Assembly: GCA_964022115.1 (NCBI GenBank)
Contig: CAXIBC010000004.1
Span: forward strand, 5,706-69,705
Direction: 5' to 3'
DNA length: 64,000 nt
Source of the DNA: Oleispira sp964022115
GTDB taxonomy: Bacteria; Pseudomonadota; Gammaproteobacteria; Pseudomonadales; Oceanobacteraceae
The notes below the pieces were generated by a model. It worked only from the letters and a program-made list of their open reading frames with translations. It had not been told where the DNA came from and ran no database searches. The translations under genes and the position numbers were made by a program. Shown here piece after piece: positions 26,727-35,727 of this stretch. How positions within the stretch are numbered: the first letter of the stretch is position 1; the number at the start of each line of letters is the position of its first letter.

Positions 26727-27968
26727 ATGGCTAGCGTCGCTTTATTGAAGTCAACTCAAAACACCCCCTCAAATCGAGAGCGGTTAAATAAAGAACAGCT
26801 TAAAGATGCTTTTAATCTTTTTAACTCTATGTCAGCGCAACTGTCTCAAAGTTATGAGTTTTTAGAATCAAAAGTTGAAGAACTCAGTGGTGAGTTAGCC
26901 GAAGTTTCTTACCAGCGAATGCAAGAGCTGGCAGAAAAAGAACGTATTGCTGAGCGCTTAGAAAGTTTATTGCATATGTTACCGGGTGGCATTCTCTTGC
27001 TTGATGGTGAAGGACGAATTCGTGAATGCAATCCTGCGGCATTAGCGCTATTGCTGCCAGCTCAAAGCGAGAGTGAGACGTTATTAGGTAAGCTTTGGCG
27101 TGAAGTTATTAAAACCAGTTTTGCACCTAAGCCCGATGATGGCCATGAAATTTCTTTAGTTGATGGTCGCAGGGTCAGTTTGCAAACTGCGTCGTTAGGG
27201 TCAGAGCCTGGGCAAATAATTTTAATCACAGATCAAACCGAAACTAGAAAGCTGCAAGAAAGTTTAAGCCAGCACCAAAGGTTATCCTCAATGGGGAATA
27301 TGGTTGCGTCTTTGGCGCATCAAATACGCACCCCGTTAAGCGCTGCCATGATTTATGGTGAGCATTTACAAAATGAAGAGTTAGTGCCTGAGCAAAGAGA
27401 AAAATTTGCTAATAAAATGATGCAGCGCTTGCATCACTTAGAGCATCAAATTCGTGACATGTTGATCTTTGCTCGTGGAGAAGCGCCACTGAATGATGAT
27501 ATGACGTTATCTCAACTCTTACATGATTGGCAAGACGCGTTAGAAATTCCTTTGCAGCAAAATAGCGCAACCTGTGAATTCATTATGAATCGTATCGATG
27601 TGCATATTCATTGCAATCGTGATGCGTTAATCGGTGCTTTGATGAACCTAGTTAATAATGCGATTGAGGCTTGTGGTCAAGGGGCCAAGTTGCATGTGCG
27701 GGTAACCGTTAGTCCACAGTATCAAGTCAATATTGAAATTGAAGATAATGGCCCTGGCTTTGGTAGCGGTATTAACGAACAAATCTTACAGCCTTTTTTC
27801 ACCACTAAAAGTAATGGTACTGGGCTAGGCCTAGCGGTCGTTCAAGCGATAGCTCGTGCGCATTATGGCGAGTTTAGTATTAGCTCAGCGGCTGGCAAGG
27901 GGGCTATTGCAAGTTTGAAAATACCGGCCCAGCCGATCGTCAATAATCAGGCTGCGACTAGCCATTAA
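26727..27968 (+). CDS. fleS: Flagellar sensor histidine kinase FleS
   Basis: 413 residues, cytoplasmic with no membrane segment. A coiled coil (about 15-75) leads into a PAS domain (about 78-180, 'LHMLPGGILLLDGEGRIRECNPAALALL'). The HisKA dimer follows with 'MVASLAHQIRTPLSAA', where His198 is the autophosphorylation site. The ATPase domain has the N box 'LMNLVNNAIEAC', G1 'EDNGPGFG' and G2 'GTGLGLAVVQAI'. FleS phosphorylates FleR to switch on the middle-to-late class of flagellar genes. An AGGAGAAG ribosome binding site precedes the ATG. fleR follows after 34 bp. Confidence 0.95.
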   Translation: MASVALLKSTQNTPSNRERLNKEQLKDAFNLFNSMSAQLSQSYEFLESKVEELSGELAEVSYQRMQELAEKERIAERLESLLHMLPGGILLLDGEGRIRECNPAALALLLPAQSESETLLGKLWREVIKTSFAPKPDDGHEISLVDGRRVSLQTASLGSEPGQIILITDQTETRKLQESLSQHQRLSSMGNMVASLAHQIRTPLSAAMIYGEHLQNEELVPEQREKFANKMMQRLHHLEHQIRDMLIFARGEAPLNDDMTLSQLLHDWQDALEIPLQQNSATCEFIMNRIDVHIHCNRDALIGALMNLVNNAIEACGQGAKLHVRVTVSPQYQVNIEIEDNGPGFGSGINEQILQPFFTTKSNGTGLGLAVVQAIARAHYGEFSISSAAGKGAIASLKIPAQPIVNNQAATSH

Positions 27969-28002
27969 TCATCCGCTATACACATATCGGTAGGAGAAAA
28001 AG

Positions 28003-29379
28003 ATGAAAATTTTAGTGGTTGAAGATGATCCGAATTTAAGAGAAGCGATTGTTGACTCCTTGATGCTAAAGGGTCACCAAGTGCAAGAAGCGGGCAATGG
28101 GATTGAAGCGGTAAAGATATTAGCCCAATCGACTTTAGACATTGTTTTAAGCGACATTAATATGCCAGAAATGGATGGCCTACAGCTATTAGTTCATGTC
28201 AAAAAACATCAACCTTGGCTTCCTATGATCTTGATGACGGCTTATGGCGATGTGGGTCAAGCGGTTAAGGCAATGCAGTTAGGGGCTAATGACTATTTGA
28301 TGAAACCCTTTGAGGTGCAAGAGTTATTGCTGCTTATAAACAAGTATCAAGCGACTAATCATGAAGTAGTAGATGAATCGCCGATTGCTGAATCGGCTGC
28401 TAGTAAGCGCTTATTTCAAATTGCAGAAAAAGTCGCGGCAACGGATTCGACGGTTTTAATCTCGGGGGAAAGTGGTACCGGTAAAGAAGTGCTTGCGCGT
28501 TATATTCACCAACATTCACAGCGTTCTGGCCAGCCTTTTATTGCTATTAACTGCGCGGCTATTCCCGAAAACATGTTAGAAGCCATGTTATTTGGTTATG
28601 AAAAAGGGGCTTTTACTGGGGCCTATGCAGCCACTCCAGGTAAGTTTGAACAAGCCAATGGCGGCACCTTGTTATTGGATGAAATAACCGAAATGGATAT
28701 TTCTCTGCAAGCGAAATTATTACGCGTACTGCAAGAGCAGCAGGTTGAACGTTTGGGCGGGAAAAAAACCATCGAACTGGATGTGCGGATCGTTGCAACC
28801 ACTAACCGAGAATTAGCCGATTATGTGGCCGAAGGGCATTTCCGTGAAGATTTATATTACCGCTTAAGCGTTTTCCCGCTTAACTGGTCACCGCTGCGAG
28901 AACGGTTAGAGGATATTAAGCCGCTAACACAACTGTTATTGCAAAAGCACGCGGGTAAGATGAAAAAGCCAGTCCCCAAATTAACCCAAGATGCGCAGCG
29001 TAAATTATTATCACACCCTTGGCCGGGTAACGTACGCGAGCTGGATAATACCGTTCAGCGGGCCTTGATCTTACAGCAAGGTAGTGACATTACGGCGGAA
29101 GACCTAGTATTAACGCCAGTGCCGAAAAACCGACGCTTTGATGTTCAGGAAGTGACAGAAAGCCCTATAGTAGAAAGTCCTGTTATGGATATGTCGGCGG
29201 AAAATGCGTTAGGCAGTGATTTAAAGCAGAGAGAGGTTGAGCTTATTGTGCAGGCTTTAAATGAAGAGCCTAGCCGTAAGGACGCAGCACAAAGGCTGGG
29301 TATCAGTCCAAGAACCTTACGCTATAAGGTTGCTAAGTTACGAGAAGAGGGTATAGACATTGAAGCTCAACTGGTCTAA
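28003..29379 (+). CDS. fleR: Flagellar response regulator FleR (sigma54 activator)
   Basis: 458 residues. A complete receiver domain (1-120) with VVEDDP and phosphoacceptor Asp51 (VLSDINMPEMDG) and the KP lysine (YLMKPF). The AAA+ domain (about 130-365) has Walker A GESGTGKE, the GAFTGA loop and GGTLLLDEITEMD. The C-terminal Fis-type helix-turn-helix is 'SRKDAAQRLGISPRTLRYKVAKLREEG'. Unlike FleQ, the receiver is intact, as expected for the FleS partner. It is co-transcribed with fleS and lies upstream of fliE. Confidence 0.95.
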   Translation: MKILVVEDDPNLREAIVDSLMLKGHQVQEAGNGIEAVKILAQSTLDIVLSDINMPEMDGLQLLVHVKKHQPWLPMILMTAYGDVGQAVKAMQLGANDYLMKPFEVQELLLLINKYQATNHEVVDESPIAESAASKRLFQIAEKVAATDSTVLISGESGTGKEVLARYIHQHSQRSGQPFIAINCAAIPENMLEAMLFGYEKGAFTGAYAATPGKFEQANGGTLLLDEITEMDISLQAKLLRVLQEQQVERLGGKKTIELDVRIVATTNRELADYVAEGHFREDLYYRLSVFPLNWSPLRERLEDIKPLTQLLLQKHAGKMKKPVPKLTQDAQRKLLSHPWPGNVRELDNTVQRALILQQGSDITAEDLVLTPVPKNRRFDVQEVTESPIVESPVMDMSAENALGSDLKQREVELIVQALNEEPSRKDAAQRLGISPRTLRYKVAKLREEGIDIEAQLV

Positions 29380-29431
29380 TTCACGGGAGTCAGGGTGAGC
29401 GGAAGAGTTTGAATCTATTGAAAACAATAAT

Positions 29432-29447
29432 TGGCCCACAAGTTGCA
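29432..29447 (+). promoter_or_regulatory. Sigma54 promoter of fliEFGHIJ
   Basis: TGGCCCACAAGTTGCA has GG at 29433-29434 and GC at 29445-29446. The start should be near 29458. The 84-base leader holds two inverted repeats: TGGCA-AAAG-TGCCA (29464-29477, followed by an A run) and GTGAAC...GTTCAC (29489-29517). Either could affect translation of fliE or bind a regulator. Confidence 0.85.
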
Positions 29448-29541
29448 AAAAGGAAAGGAAAGATGGCAAAAGTGCCAAAAAAATATAAGTGAACATTGAA
29501 TTAAGCGTCAAGTTCACGAGTTAAAGGTCGAGGTAAAGGTT

Positions 29542-30060
29542 ATGGTTAATCGTGCGGATATCAACTCTGTTTTATTACAGATGCGCCAAGTACGTCAGCA
29601 AATGCAAACCACTGAGCCTACCGCCTCGACGGGGTTAGCAACCCCAGCCACAGGTATGCAAAATACCCAGGTCGGGGCACCCCAAAATAGTTTTGCTAGC
29701 CAGTTACAGCAACAACATAATCAGTTAAACCCAGCTCAAGTTGCTCAAGAAGTCACTCAGCAAGATCTGCTTAATCAACGCGCGGCGTTAACTACTCGTC
29801 CGGGTAATCAGATGGATTTAAATCCTTCTAATTCAACCCCAAGTATTAGCGAGATGATGGGTAATGCCATCAATCATGTTAATGCCACTCAACAGCATGC
29901 CGGTAATTTAAGTACTCGCTATACCCAAGGTGATCCTAATATTGATTTACCTGAAGTGATGGTGGCTATGCAAAAATCCAGTGTCTCTTTTCAAGCTATG
30001 TCTCAAGTACGCAATAAGTTATTAGAAGCGTATAAAGATGTCATGAACATGCCAGTTTAG
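29542..30060 (+). CDS. fliE: Basal-body MS ring-rod junction protein FliE
   Basis: 172 residues against about 105-115 usual. The C-terminal third is the FliE domain: 'NHVNATQQHAGNLSTRYTQGDPNIDLPEVMVAMQKSSVSFQAMSQVRNKLLEAYKDVMNMPV'. The N-terminal extension (about 20-105) is rich in Gln, Thr and Asn and probably unstructured. FliE links the MS ring to the rod and is an early export substrate. It opens the operon with fliF 14 bp downstream. Confidence 0.94.
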   Translation: MVNRADINSVLLQMRQVRQQMQTTEPTASTGLATPATGMQNTQVGAPQNSFASQLQQQHNQLNPAQVAQEVTQQDLLNQRAALTTRPGNQMDLNPSNSTPSISEMMGNAINHVNATQQHAGNLSTRYTQGDPNIDLPEVMVAMQKSSVSFQAMSQVRNKLLEAYKDVMNMPV

Positions 30061-30074
30061 TGGAGACTCGTTAG

Positions 30075-31781
30075 ATGGAAAATGCCGTTGCCAGTCCTAA
30101 TCAAGCTCCCGCTGGGGATAACCCAGATTCTGAGGCCTCCGTTGATAATTTAGAGCGCAATATTCATCCGGTCGTCGCCGGTTTTAACAAGTTATCCATC
30201 GTACGCCAAGGGGCTATGTTAGGGGGTATTGCCTTAGCCATTGCATTAATTATTGCTGTTTTTATCTGGTCGAAAGAGCCGAATTACAAGCCTTTGATTA
30301 ACCGCATGCAAGATTATAATGCACAAGAAATTGTTGAGGTATTGCAGCGCGAAGGTTTTGAATTTGAAATAGATCCTACCTCCCAAGTATTGATGGTTCG
30401 TGCCGATGAATTACATGATGCGCGGTTAAAATTAGCCGCGGCGAGCTTGATTGATGATAAAACCGTAGGGTTAGAATTATTAGATAATGAATCGAATTTA
30501 GGCACCAGTCACTTCATCGAAACCGCGCGCTATCGCCGGGGTCTTGAAGGTGAATTAGCAAGAACCATCGCTAGTGTGCAAGCCATTCGAAATGCCAGAG
30601 TTCACCTTGCTATTCCCAAACAATCTGTTTTTGTACGTGATCACCGTAAGCCGAGAGCCTCGGTATTTTTAGAGCTATACGCTGGGGCAAATCTGCACAA
30701 AGACCAAGTTGAAGCCATTGTGAATCTAGTCTCTTCATCCATTAGTGAAATGGATAAAGGCGCGGTTTCTGTGGTCGATCAAAAAGGTAATTTATTATCC
30801 AAAATTGAAAATGATAGCCAAGAATTATTAGCGACCAAACAGTTACAGTATACCGAGCGGGTTGAAGACTCTATTGCGACCCGAGTTAACAGTATTTTAA
30901 AACCCGTATTAGGGTTAGAAAATTACAAAGCTGAAGTCTCAGCGGATATCGATTTTACTGTGGTTGAGCAATCAGAAGAGATCTTTAATCCCGACCTGAT
31001 TGCGGTGCGCAGTGAGCAATTAATTGATGAGCAAACCATCAGCGCCACAGAAGGTGGAATTCCAGGAGCCTTATCCAATCAACCTCCAGGAACCGCTAAA
31101 GCACCGGAGCAAATCGATCCAGCCACAGGACAAGCGATTACTCCCATGGATAAGCGTAGTGAAACGACCCGTAATTATGAAGTCGATCGCACCTTAAGCT
31201 ATAAACAGCAACAAGTGGGTCGCATCAATCGAATAACAGTCGCTGTGGTAATTAACGATAAAGAATCGATTAACGCGGAAACTGGTGAAATTCAGTTTCT
31301 TCCTTGGTCAGAGGGTGACTTAGACCGATTAGAAATATTAGTGAAAGATGCCGTTGGCTTTAATGCGGCTCGGGGTGATAGTGTGAATGTAATCAACTCT
31401 CCTTTTATGGGTAAAGAGGCGATTGAACTCGGTTCTCCAGAATTCTGGACACAGCCTTGGTTCTGGGAAATTATGAAGCAGGTATTAGCGGGTTTATTCC
31501 TACTGGTCCTTATCTTTGGGGTTATCAGACCTACCATTAATAGCATTGCGCAAAAAGGTCGTAGTGATGAAAATGCCGTGGGGCTCGATGAACTAGCCGG
31601 TGCTGAAGATGAATTTGATGAAGATAGAGTGACGCTTTCTGGTGCCGACGATTTCCTCTTACCAGGTTCCTCGGAAGGCTTTGAACGTCAGCTTGATGCG
31701 CTGAAAGGCTTGATTGCAGAAGACCCAGCACGGGTGGCTCAAGTTGTTATACAGTGGATTAATAGTGAAGATGGTCAATAG
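30075..31781 (+). CDS. fliF: MS-ring protein FliF
   Basis: 568 residues, normal. FliF forms the inner-membrane MS ring. It has an N-terminal membrane segment (GAMLGGIALAIALIIAVFIWS, about 48-68), the ring-building domains (including 'TSHFIETARYRRGLEGELARTI' and 'ARVHLAIPKQSVFVRDHRKPRASVFLEL'), a second membrane segment near residue 465 (VLAGLFLLVLIFGVI) and the FliG-binding C-terminus (DALKGLIAEDPARVAQVVIQWI). fliG follows after 38 bp. Confidence 0.97.
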   Translation: MENAVASPNQAPAGDNPDSEASVDNLERNIHPVVAGFNKLSIVRQGAMLGGIALAIALIIAVFIWSKEPNYKPLINRMQDYNAQEIVEVLQREGFEFEIDPTSQVLMVRADELHDARLKLAAASLIDDKTVGLELLDNESNLGTSHFIETARYRRGLEGELARTIASVQAIRNARVHLAIPKQSVFVRDHRKPRASVFLELYAGANLHKDQVEAIVNLVSSSISEMDKGAVSVVDQKGNLLSKIENDSQELLATKQLQYTERVEDSIATRVNSILKPVLGLENYKAEVSADIDFTVVEQSEEIFNPDLIAVRSEQLIDEQTISATEGGIPGALSNQPPGTAKAPEQIDPATGQAITPMDKRSETTRNYEVDRTLSYKQQQVGRINRITVAVVINDKESINAETGEIQFLPWSEGDLDRLEILVKDAVGFNAARGDSVNVINSPFMGKEAIELGSPEFWTQPWFWEIMKQVLAGLFLLVLIFGVIRPTINSIAQKGRSDENAVGLDELAGAEDEFDEDRVTLSGADDFLLPGSSEGFERQLDALKGLIAEDPARVAQVVIQWINSEDGQ

Positions 31782-31819
31782 ATTATTAGCGTTAATAGTC
31801 AATGAAGTGAGATTAAAGC

Positions 31820-32860
31820 ATGGCTGAGAATACCGTAACGGCGAATAGTAATCAGCAAGAGCTATTAGCGAATCTTTCTCGAGTAGAGCGCGCCGCTATT
31901 CTGTTAATGAGTTTAGGGGAAAAAGATGCCGCCGAAATATTAAAGCACATGGGGCCGAAAGAAGTTCAACGTGTTGGTACGTCTATGTCTACCTTAAATG
32001 GTGTGCGTCAAGAACAAGTAGAAGGCGTGGTACTGGAGTTCTTAGAGGCAGTGAGTGGTCAAACGGGTATGGGGTTAGGGTCGGATGACTACATTCGTAA
32101 TATGCTTACTCAAGCTCTTGGAGATGATAAAGCGGGCGCCTTGATTGATCGAATTTTATTAGGGGGTAGTACTACTGGCTTAGATTCTTTGAAGTGGATG
32201 GAAGCGCGTCAAGTTGCCGACTTAATTCGCCATGAGCACCCGCAGATACAAGCCATTGTTATATCGTATCTGGATGCTGATCAATCGGCGGAAATTTTAT
32301 CCAATTTTAGTGAAAAAGTGCGCTTGGATATCATTATGCGAGTAGCTTCTTTAGAAGCGGTTCAACCCGCGGCGCTGCAAGAACTGAACGATATTCTTGA
32401 ACGTCAATTTTCCGGTAAAGCCGGCTCACAAACTCAGACTATGGGTGGGGTGAAAGTCGCTGCGAGTATCGTTAACCTAGTTGATAGCACCATTGCTAAT
32501 GACCTGTTAGAGCAGATTAAAGAAACCGATGAAGATATGGGGACGCAGATTCAAGACTTGATGTTTGTATTTGATAACTTAGTCGATGTTGATGATAGGG
32601 GTATTCAGGCATTGATGCGTGAAGTCTCTACCGATTTATTAGTCGTCGCTCTGAAAGGTGCAGATACCGCGGTGCAGGAAAAAATATTTAAAAATATGTC
32701 TAAGCGTGCGGCGGAATTATTACGCGATGATTTGGAGGCGAAAGGTCCAATGAAGGTGAGCGAAGTCGAAAACGCACAGAAAGAAATTCTTACTATTGCG
32801 CGCCGTTTAGCGGATGCTGGCGAAATTGTCTTAGGTGGCGGTGGCGAGGCTATGGTGTAA
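31820..32860 (+). CDS. fliG: Rotor/switch protein FliG
   Basis: 346 residues, normal. FliG sits on the cytoplasmic face of the MS ring and is the rotor part that touches the stator. The N-terminal FliF-binding part (ANLSRVERAAILLMSLGEKDAAEILKHMGPKEVQ), the middle armadillo-like region with 'RHEHPQIQAIVISYLDADQSAEIL' (EHPQ motif) and the C-terminal torque helix ('FDNLVDVDDRGIQALMREVSTDLLVVALKGADTAVQEKIFKNMSKRAAELLRDDLE') are all seen. It is 18 bp before fliH. Confidence 0.97.
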   Translation: MAENTVTANSNQQELLANLSRVERAAILLMSLGEKDAAEILKHMGPKEVQRVGTSMSTLNGVRQEQVEGVVLEFLEAVSGQTGMGLGSDDYIRNMLTQALGDDKAGALIDRILLGGSTTGLDSLKWMEARQVADLIRHEHPQIQAIVISYLDADQSAEILSNFSEKVRLDIIMRVASLEAVQPAALQELNDILERQFSGKAGSQTQTMGGVKVAASIVNLVDSTIANDLLEQIKETDEDMGTQIQDLMFVFDNLVDVDDRGIQALMREVSTDLLVVALKGADTAVQEKIFKNMSKRAAELLRDDLEAKGPMKVSEVENAQKEILTIARRLADAGEIVLGGGGEAMV

Positions 32861-32878
32861 ACCATAGATCGAAATATC

Positions 32879-33781
32879 ATGACAATGATCAATAATGAAT
32901 CCAGCGAGCCTGCTGAGCCTGAGGAAGAAGAGTTTCAGGCCAGTAGTGAAGATATTGAAATCAAGCCTTGGGACTTACCTTATTGGAAGGGGGCTCCTAA
33001 AACGAGTCCTCACAATAACTCAGAAGAGGTTATTGCAAAGCCAGAGGAGGTAGAGATTGCCGCGCCTTTAACAGTTGAAGATATTGAAAAAATACGCAGC
33101 GAAGCTTATGAAGAAGGTTTCTTACAGGGCTTAAATGAAGGCCGCGAAAAAGGCGAGCAAGAAGGCAAAGAATTAGGTTTAGTGGCGGGCAAAGAAGAAG
33201 GACATAACCAAGGTAAGCAAGAAGGTAATCGCATTGGTTTTGAAGCTGGTCAAGCAGAAGGATTAGCCAGTGGTAAAGAGGATATCAGCCAAGCGGCGAC
33301 AAAATTGTGGCAGCTCGCTGAGCAGTTAAAGCAGAGTCTAGTTGAGCGAGATGCCGCTATTCCTGCGGTTTTAAGCCAATTAATTCAATCCGCGTGTCAG
33401 ACAATTTTAGAACGTGAATTGGAGCAAGGTGATGATCAAATTGCGCAAAAAGTATTACGCGCCTTAGATGAACTGCCTAGTGGTGCCGAAAATATTAAAA
33501 TCTTTGTCAGCTCTGATGATGCTTTGCACCTTGAAAATGGTTTAAATAATAGCGGTCGTGATATGCATTTTGCTATCGATGACTCTTTAGAAGCCGGCAG
33601 TGCACGCATTATCACTAAGCAATCTTTATTAGAATTTAGTCAGCAAGAGCGCATGGATAAGGTATTTGAATATGTGCAACAGCAATGTGACAAGTTAGAT
33701 CTTGATGACCTTGATGACCTTGATGACCTTGATGACTTAGAAGATCAAGAAGATCAAGAAGATCAAGAAGCCACAGAATGA
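32879..33781 (+). CDS. fliH: Flagellar export ATPase regulator FliH
   Basis: 300 residues. FliH binds FliI and brings it to the export gate. The N-terminal 'IKPWDLPYWKG' is the conserved FliH export-gate motif (about 22-32). The Glu/Gly-rich middle has the GxxxG-type repeats of FliH ('GFLQGLNEGREKGEQEGKELGLVAGKEEG...', about 79-135). The C-terminal domain resembles the peripheral-stalk delta subunit. The last 28 residues are an unusual acidic repeat (DDL x4, then EDQ x3) encoded by 9-bp tandem repeats. The stop overlaps the fliI start (ATGA). Confidence 0.94.
   Translation: MTMINNESSEPAEPEEEEFQASSEDIEIKPWDLPYWKGAPKTSPHNNSEEVIAKPEEVEIAAPLTVEDIEKIRSEAYEEGFLQGLNEGREKGEQEGKELGLVAGKEEGHNQGKQEGNRIGFEAGQAEGLASGKEDISQAATKLWQLAEQLKQSLVERDAAIPAVLSQLIQSACQTILERELEQGDDQIAQKVLRALDELPSGAENIKIFVSSDDALHLENGLNNSGRDMHFAIDDSLEAGSARIITKQSLLEFSQQERMDKVFEYVQQQCDKLDLDDLDDLDDLDDLEDQEDQEDQEATE
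33701..33769 (+). repeat. 9-bp tandem repeats at the 3' end of fliH
   Basis: CTTGATGAC occurs four times in a row (33701-33736), then after TTA the unit GAAGATCAA occurs three times (33740-33766). Both keep frame and encode DDL and EDQ triplets. Unit-size slippage would change FliH length by 3 residues per unit without affecting the overlapping fliI start. Confidence 0.9.
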
Positions 33782-35142
33782 GTATCAGTAAGCAGCTAAA
33801 AGCGCTGGATTTTAATCAGCTAGCACTGCAAAAAAAAGCCAGTGGTCAATTGATTCGTATGGTTGGTTTGACCTTAGAAGCCGAAGGCCTGATCGTGAAA
33901 GTGGGCGATCGCTGTATGGTTGAGCGACGTGGAGATAAAGACATTGAAGCAGAGGTGGTTGGCTTTGATGGTAGCCGCATATTCTTGATGCCTATTGAGC
34001 AGGTCGATGGTTTACAAGCCGGCGCAAAAGTGAGTCCGTTAACGGGCTCCGATGGGGTTCCGGTTGGTTTTCAGTTATTAGGTCGAGTAGTGGATGGCAT
34101 TGGCCGACCCCTAGACGGCAAAGGCCCACTGCATGCTGAGAAAGGCTCGTTGCAAGGGGAGGCGATTAATCCACTGCATCGCGACCCCATTCGCACAACG
34201 TTAGATGTCGGTTTGCGTTCTATTAATGCGCTATTAACTGTGGGCCGAGGGCAGCGCTTAGGTTTGTTTGCCGGCAGTGGTGTCGGTAAAAGTATGCTCT
34301 TGGGCATGATGACGCGCTTTACTGAAGCTGATATCACAGTCGTCGGCTTAATTGGTGAGCGTGGACGAGAAGTAAAAGAATTCATCGATGAAATATTAGG
34401 GGAAGAAGGCATGGCGCGCTCTGTGGTGGTTGCATCCCCTGCCGATGATTCTCCCTTGATGCGATTACGCGCGGCTATGTATTGCACGTCGGTAGCCGAA
34501 TATTATCGCAAGCAAGGTAAGAATGTTTTATTGCTGATGGATTCCCTAACCCGTTACGCCCAAGCACAGCGAGAAATTGCGTTAGCTGTGGGTGAGCCAC
34601 CAGCGACCAAGGGTTACCCACCGTCGGTATTTACTAAGATTCCTAAACTGGTCGAGCGGGCGGGCAACGGTGAAGCAGGTGGTGGCTCGATAACGGCCTT
34701 TTATACCGTATTGAGTGAAGGTGATGACTTACAAGACCCTGTGGCGGATGCTAGTCGTGCGATTTTAGATGGCCACATCGTTTTATCGCGTAAACTTGCG
34801 GATGAAGGCCATTATCCGGCGATTGATATCGAAGCTTCGATTAGTCGTGCGATGCCGCAAATTGTGTCTGCTGATTGGCTGCGTAAAGCCCAAATGTTAC
34901 GCCAGCTGTATGCTCACTACCAAGAAAATAAAGACCTAGTCAGCGTGGGGGCGTATCAGGCCGGTTCAGATCCTACTTTAGATCTAGCCTTAAACCGTAT
35001 ACCTCATATTCAAAAATTCTTACAGCAAGAGCTTAATGAATGCGCCAATATTGAAGAAAGTCTTGAACAGTTAAAGCTGATTCTACCGGATGTGCCACAA
35101 GCTAATAATCCAGATCAAGCGCATGCTGGGTCATCACAGTAA
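33778..35142 (+). CDS. fliI: Flagellum-specific export ATPase FliI
   Basis: 454 residues, normal. FliI is the hexameric F1-beta-like ATPase of the flagellar type III export system. Walker A is GSGVGKS (about 166-172), Walker B 'VLLLMDSLTRYAQAQREIA' and the family signature 'GEPPATKGYPPSVF'. The start overlaps the fliH stop by 4 bases, so translation is coupled. fliJ follows after 24 bp. Confidence 0.97.
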   Translation: MSISKQLKALDFNQLALQKKASGQLIRMVGLTLEAEGLIVKVGDRCMVERRGDKDIEAEVVGFDGSRIFLMPIEQVDGLQAGAKVSPLTGSDGVPVGFQLLGRVVDGIGRPLDGKGPLHAEKGSLQGEAINPLHRDPIRTTLDVGLRSINALLTVGRGQRLGLFAGSGVGKSMLLGMMTRFTEADITVVGLIGERGREVKEFIDEILGEEGMARSVVVASPADDSPLMRLRAAMYCTSVAEYYRKQGKNVLLLMDSLTRYAQAQREIALAVGEPPATKGYPPSVFTKIPKLVERAGNGEAGGGSITAFYTVLSEGDDLQDPVADASRAILDGHIVLSRKLADEGHYPAIDIEASISRAMPQIVSADWLRKAQMLRQLYAHYQENKDLVSVGAYQAGSDPTLDLALNRIPHIQKFLQQELNECANIEESLEQLKLILPDVPQANNPDQAHAGSSQ

Positions 35143-35166
35143 CCGCTTGTTTGCAGGAAGAATACT

Positions 35167-35616
35167 ATGAGCCAGCAAAGAGTTAAGCGTTTAGCAATCG
35201 TGTTAAAAATGGCTGAAGATAAAGAGCAGGAAGATTTAAAAACCTGGGGCCGCTATCAACAGCAGCTAGAGCAAGAACAGGCTAAATATACTCAGCTAGA
35301 AGGCTATATGACAGAATATCGTAATACCTTAACGGCCCAGCAAAGTACTGTGATACAAGGTGGTCAGGTTCAAAATACCATCGCTTTTATAGAGCAAATT
35401 AGAACCGCCTGTGGGCATCAGCAAAACCAAATTAACTTGATTCAGCAGCAAAGTGAAGGTGCTCAGCGAATTTATTTAGAGGCCCGCTCTAAAGCGGAAG
35501 CATTACGTAAGTTAATTGACAAACTGAGTAATCAAGTCGCGACAGTAGAAGCGAAACAAGAGCAAAAACTAATGGATGAATTCGCTGCTCGCAGCGCCAG
35601 AAATAAGCAAGGATAA
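35167..35616 (+). CDS. fliJ: Flagellar export chaperone/stalk protein FliJ
   Basis: 149 residues, almost entirely coiled coil, rich in Gln, Glu and Lys, as expected for FliJ, the central stalk of the export ATPase. Typical segments are 'RVKRLAIVLKMAEDKEQEDLKTWGRYQQQLEQEQAKYTQLE' near the N-terminus and 'AEALRKLIDKLSNQVATVEAKQEQKLMDEFAARS' at the C-terminus. It is the last gene of the fliE operon; a 111-bp gap with no clear terminator separates it from the next gene. Confidence 0.92.
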   Translation: MSQQRVKRLAIVLKMAEDKEQEDLKTWGRYQQQLEQEQAKYTQLEGYMTEYRNTLTAQQSTVIQGGQVQNTIAFIEQIRTACGHQQNQINLIQQQSEGAQRIYLEARSKAEALRKLIDKLSNQVATVEAKQEQKLMDEFAARSARNKQG

Positions 35617-35727
35617 ATTCTCCTCCTCGTAAGTAAACACTTTTAACTTCCCTTTCAGAATGAGCAGCTTTCTATTTGCCGTCTATCCTTTAAATGTTTA
35701 ACGTTAACGCCTTAGGTGTGATGGGTC

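Noticed and set aside
34071..34487. 138-codon minus-strand frame within fliI
   Set aside because: Antisense to the conserved ATPase core, with no support.
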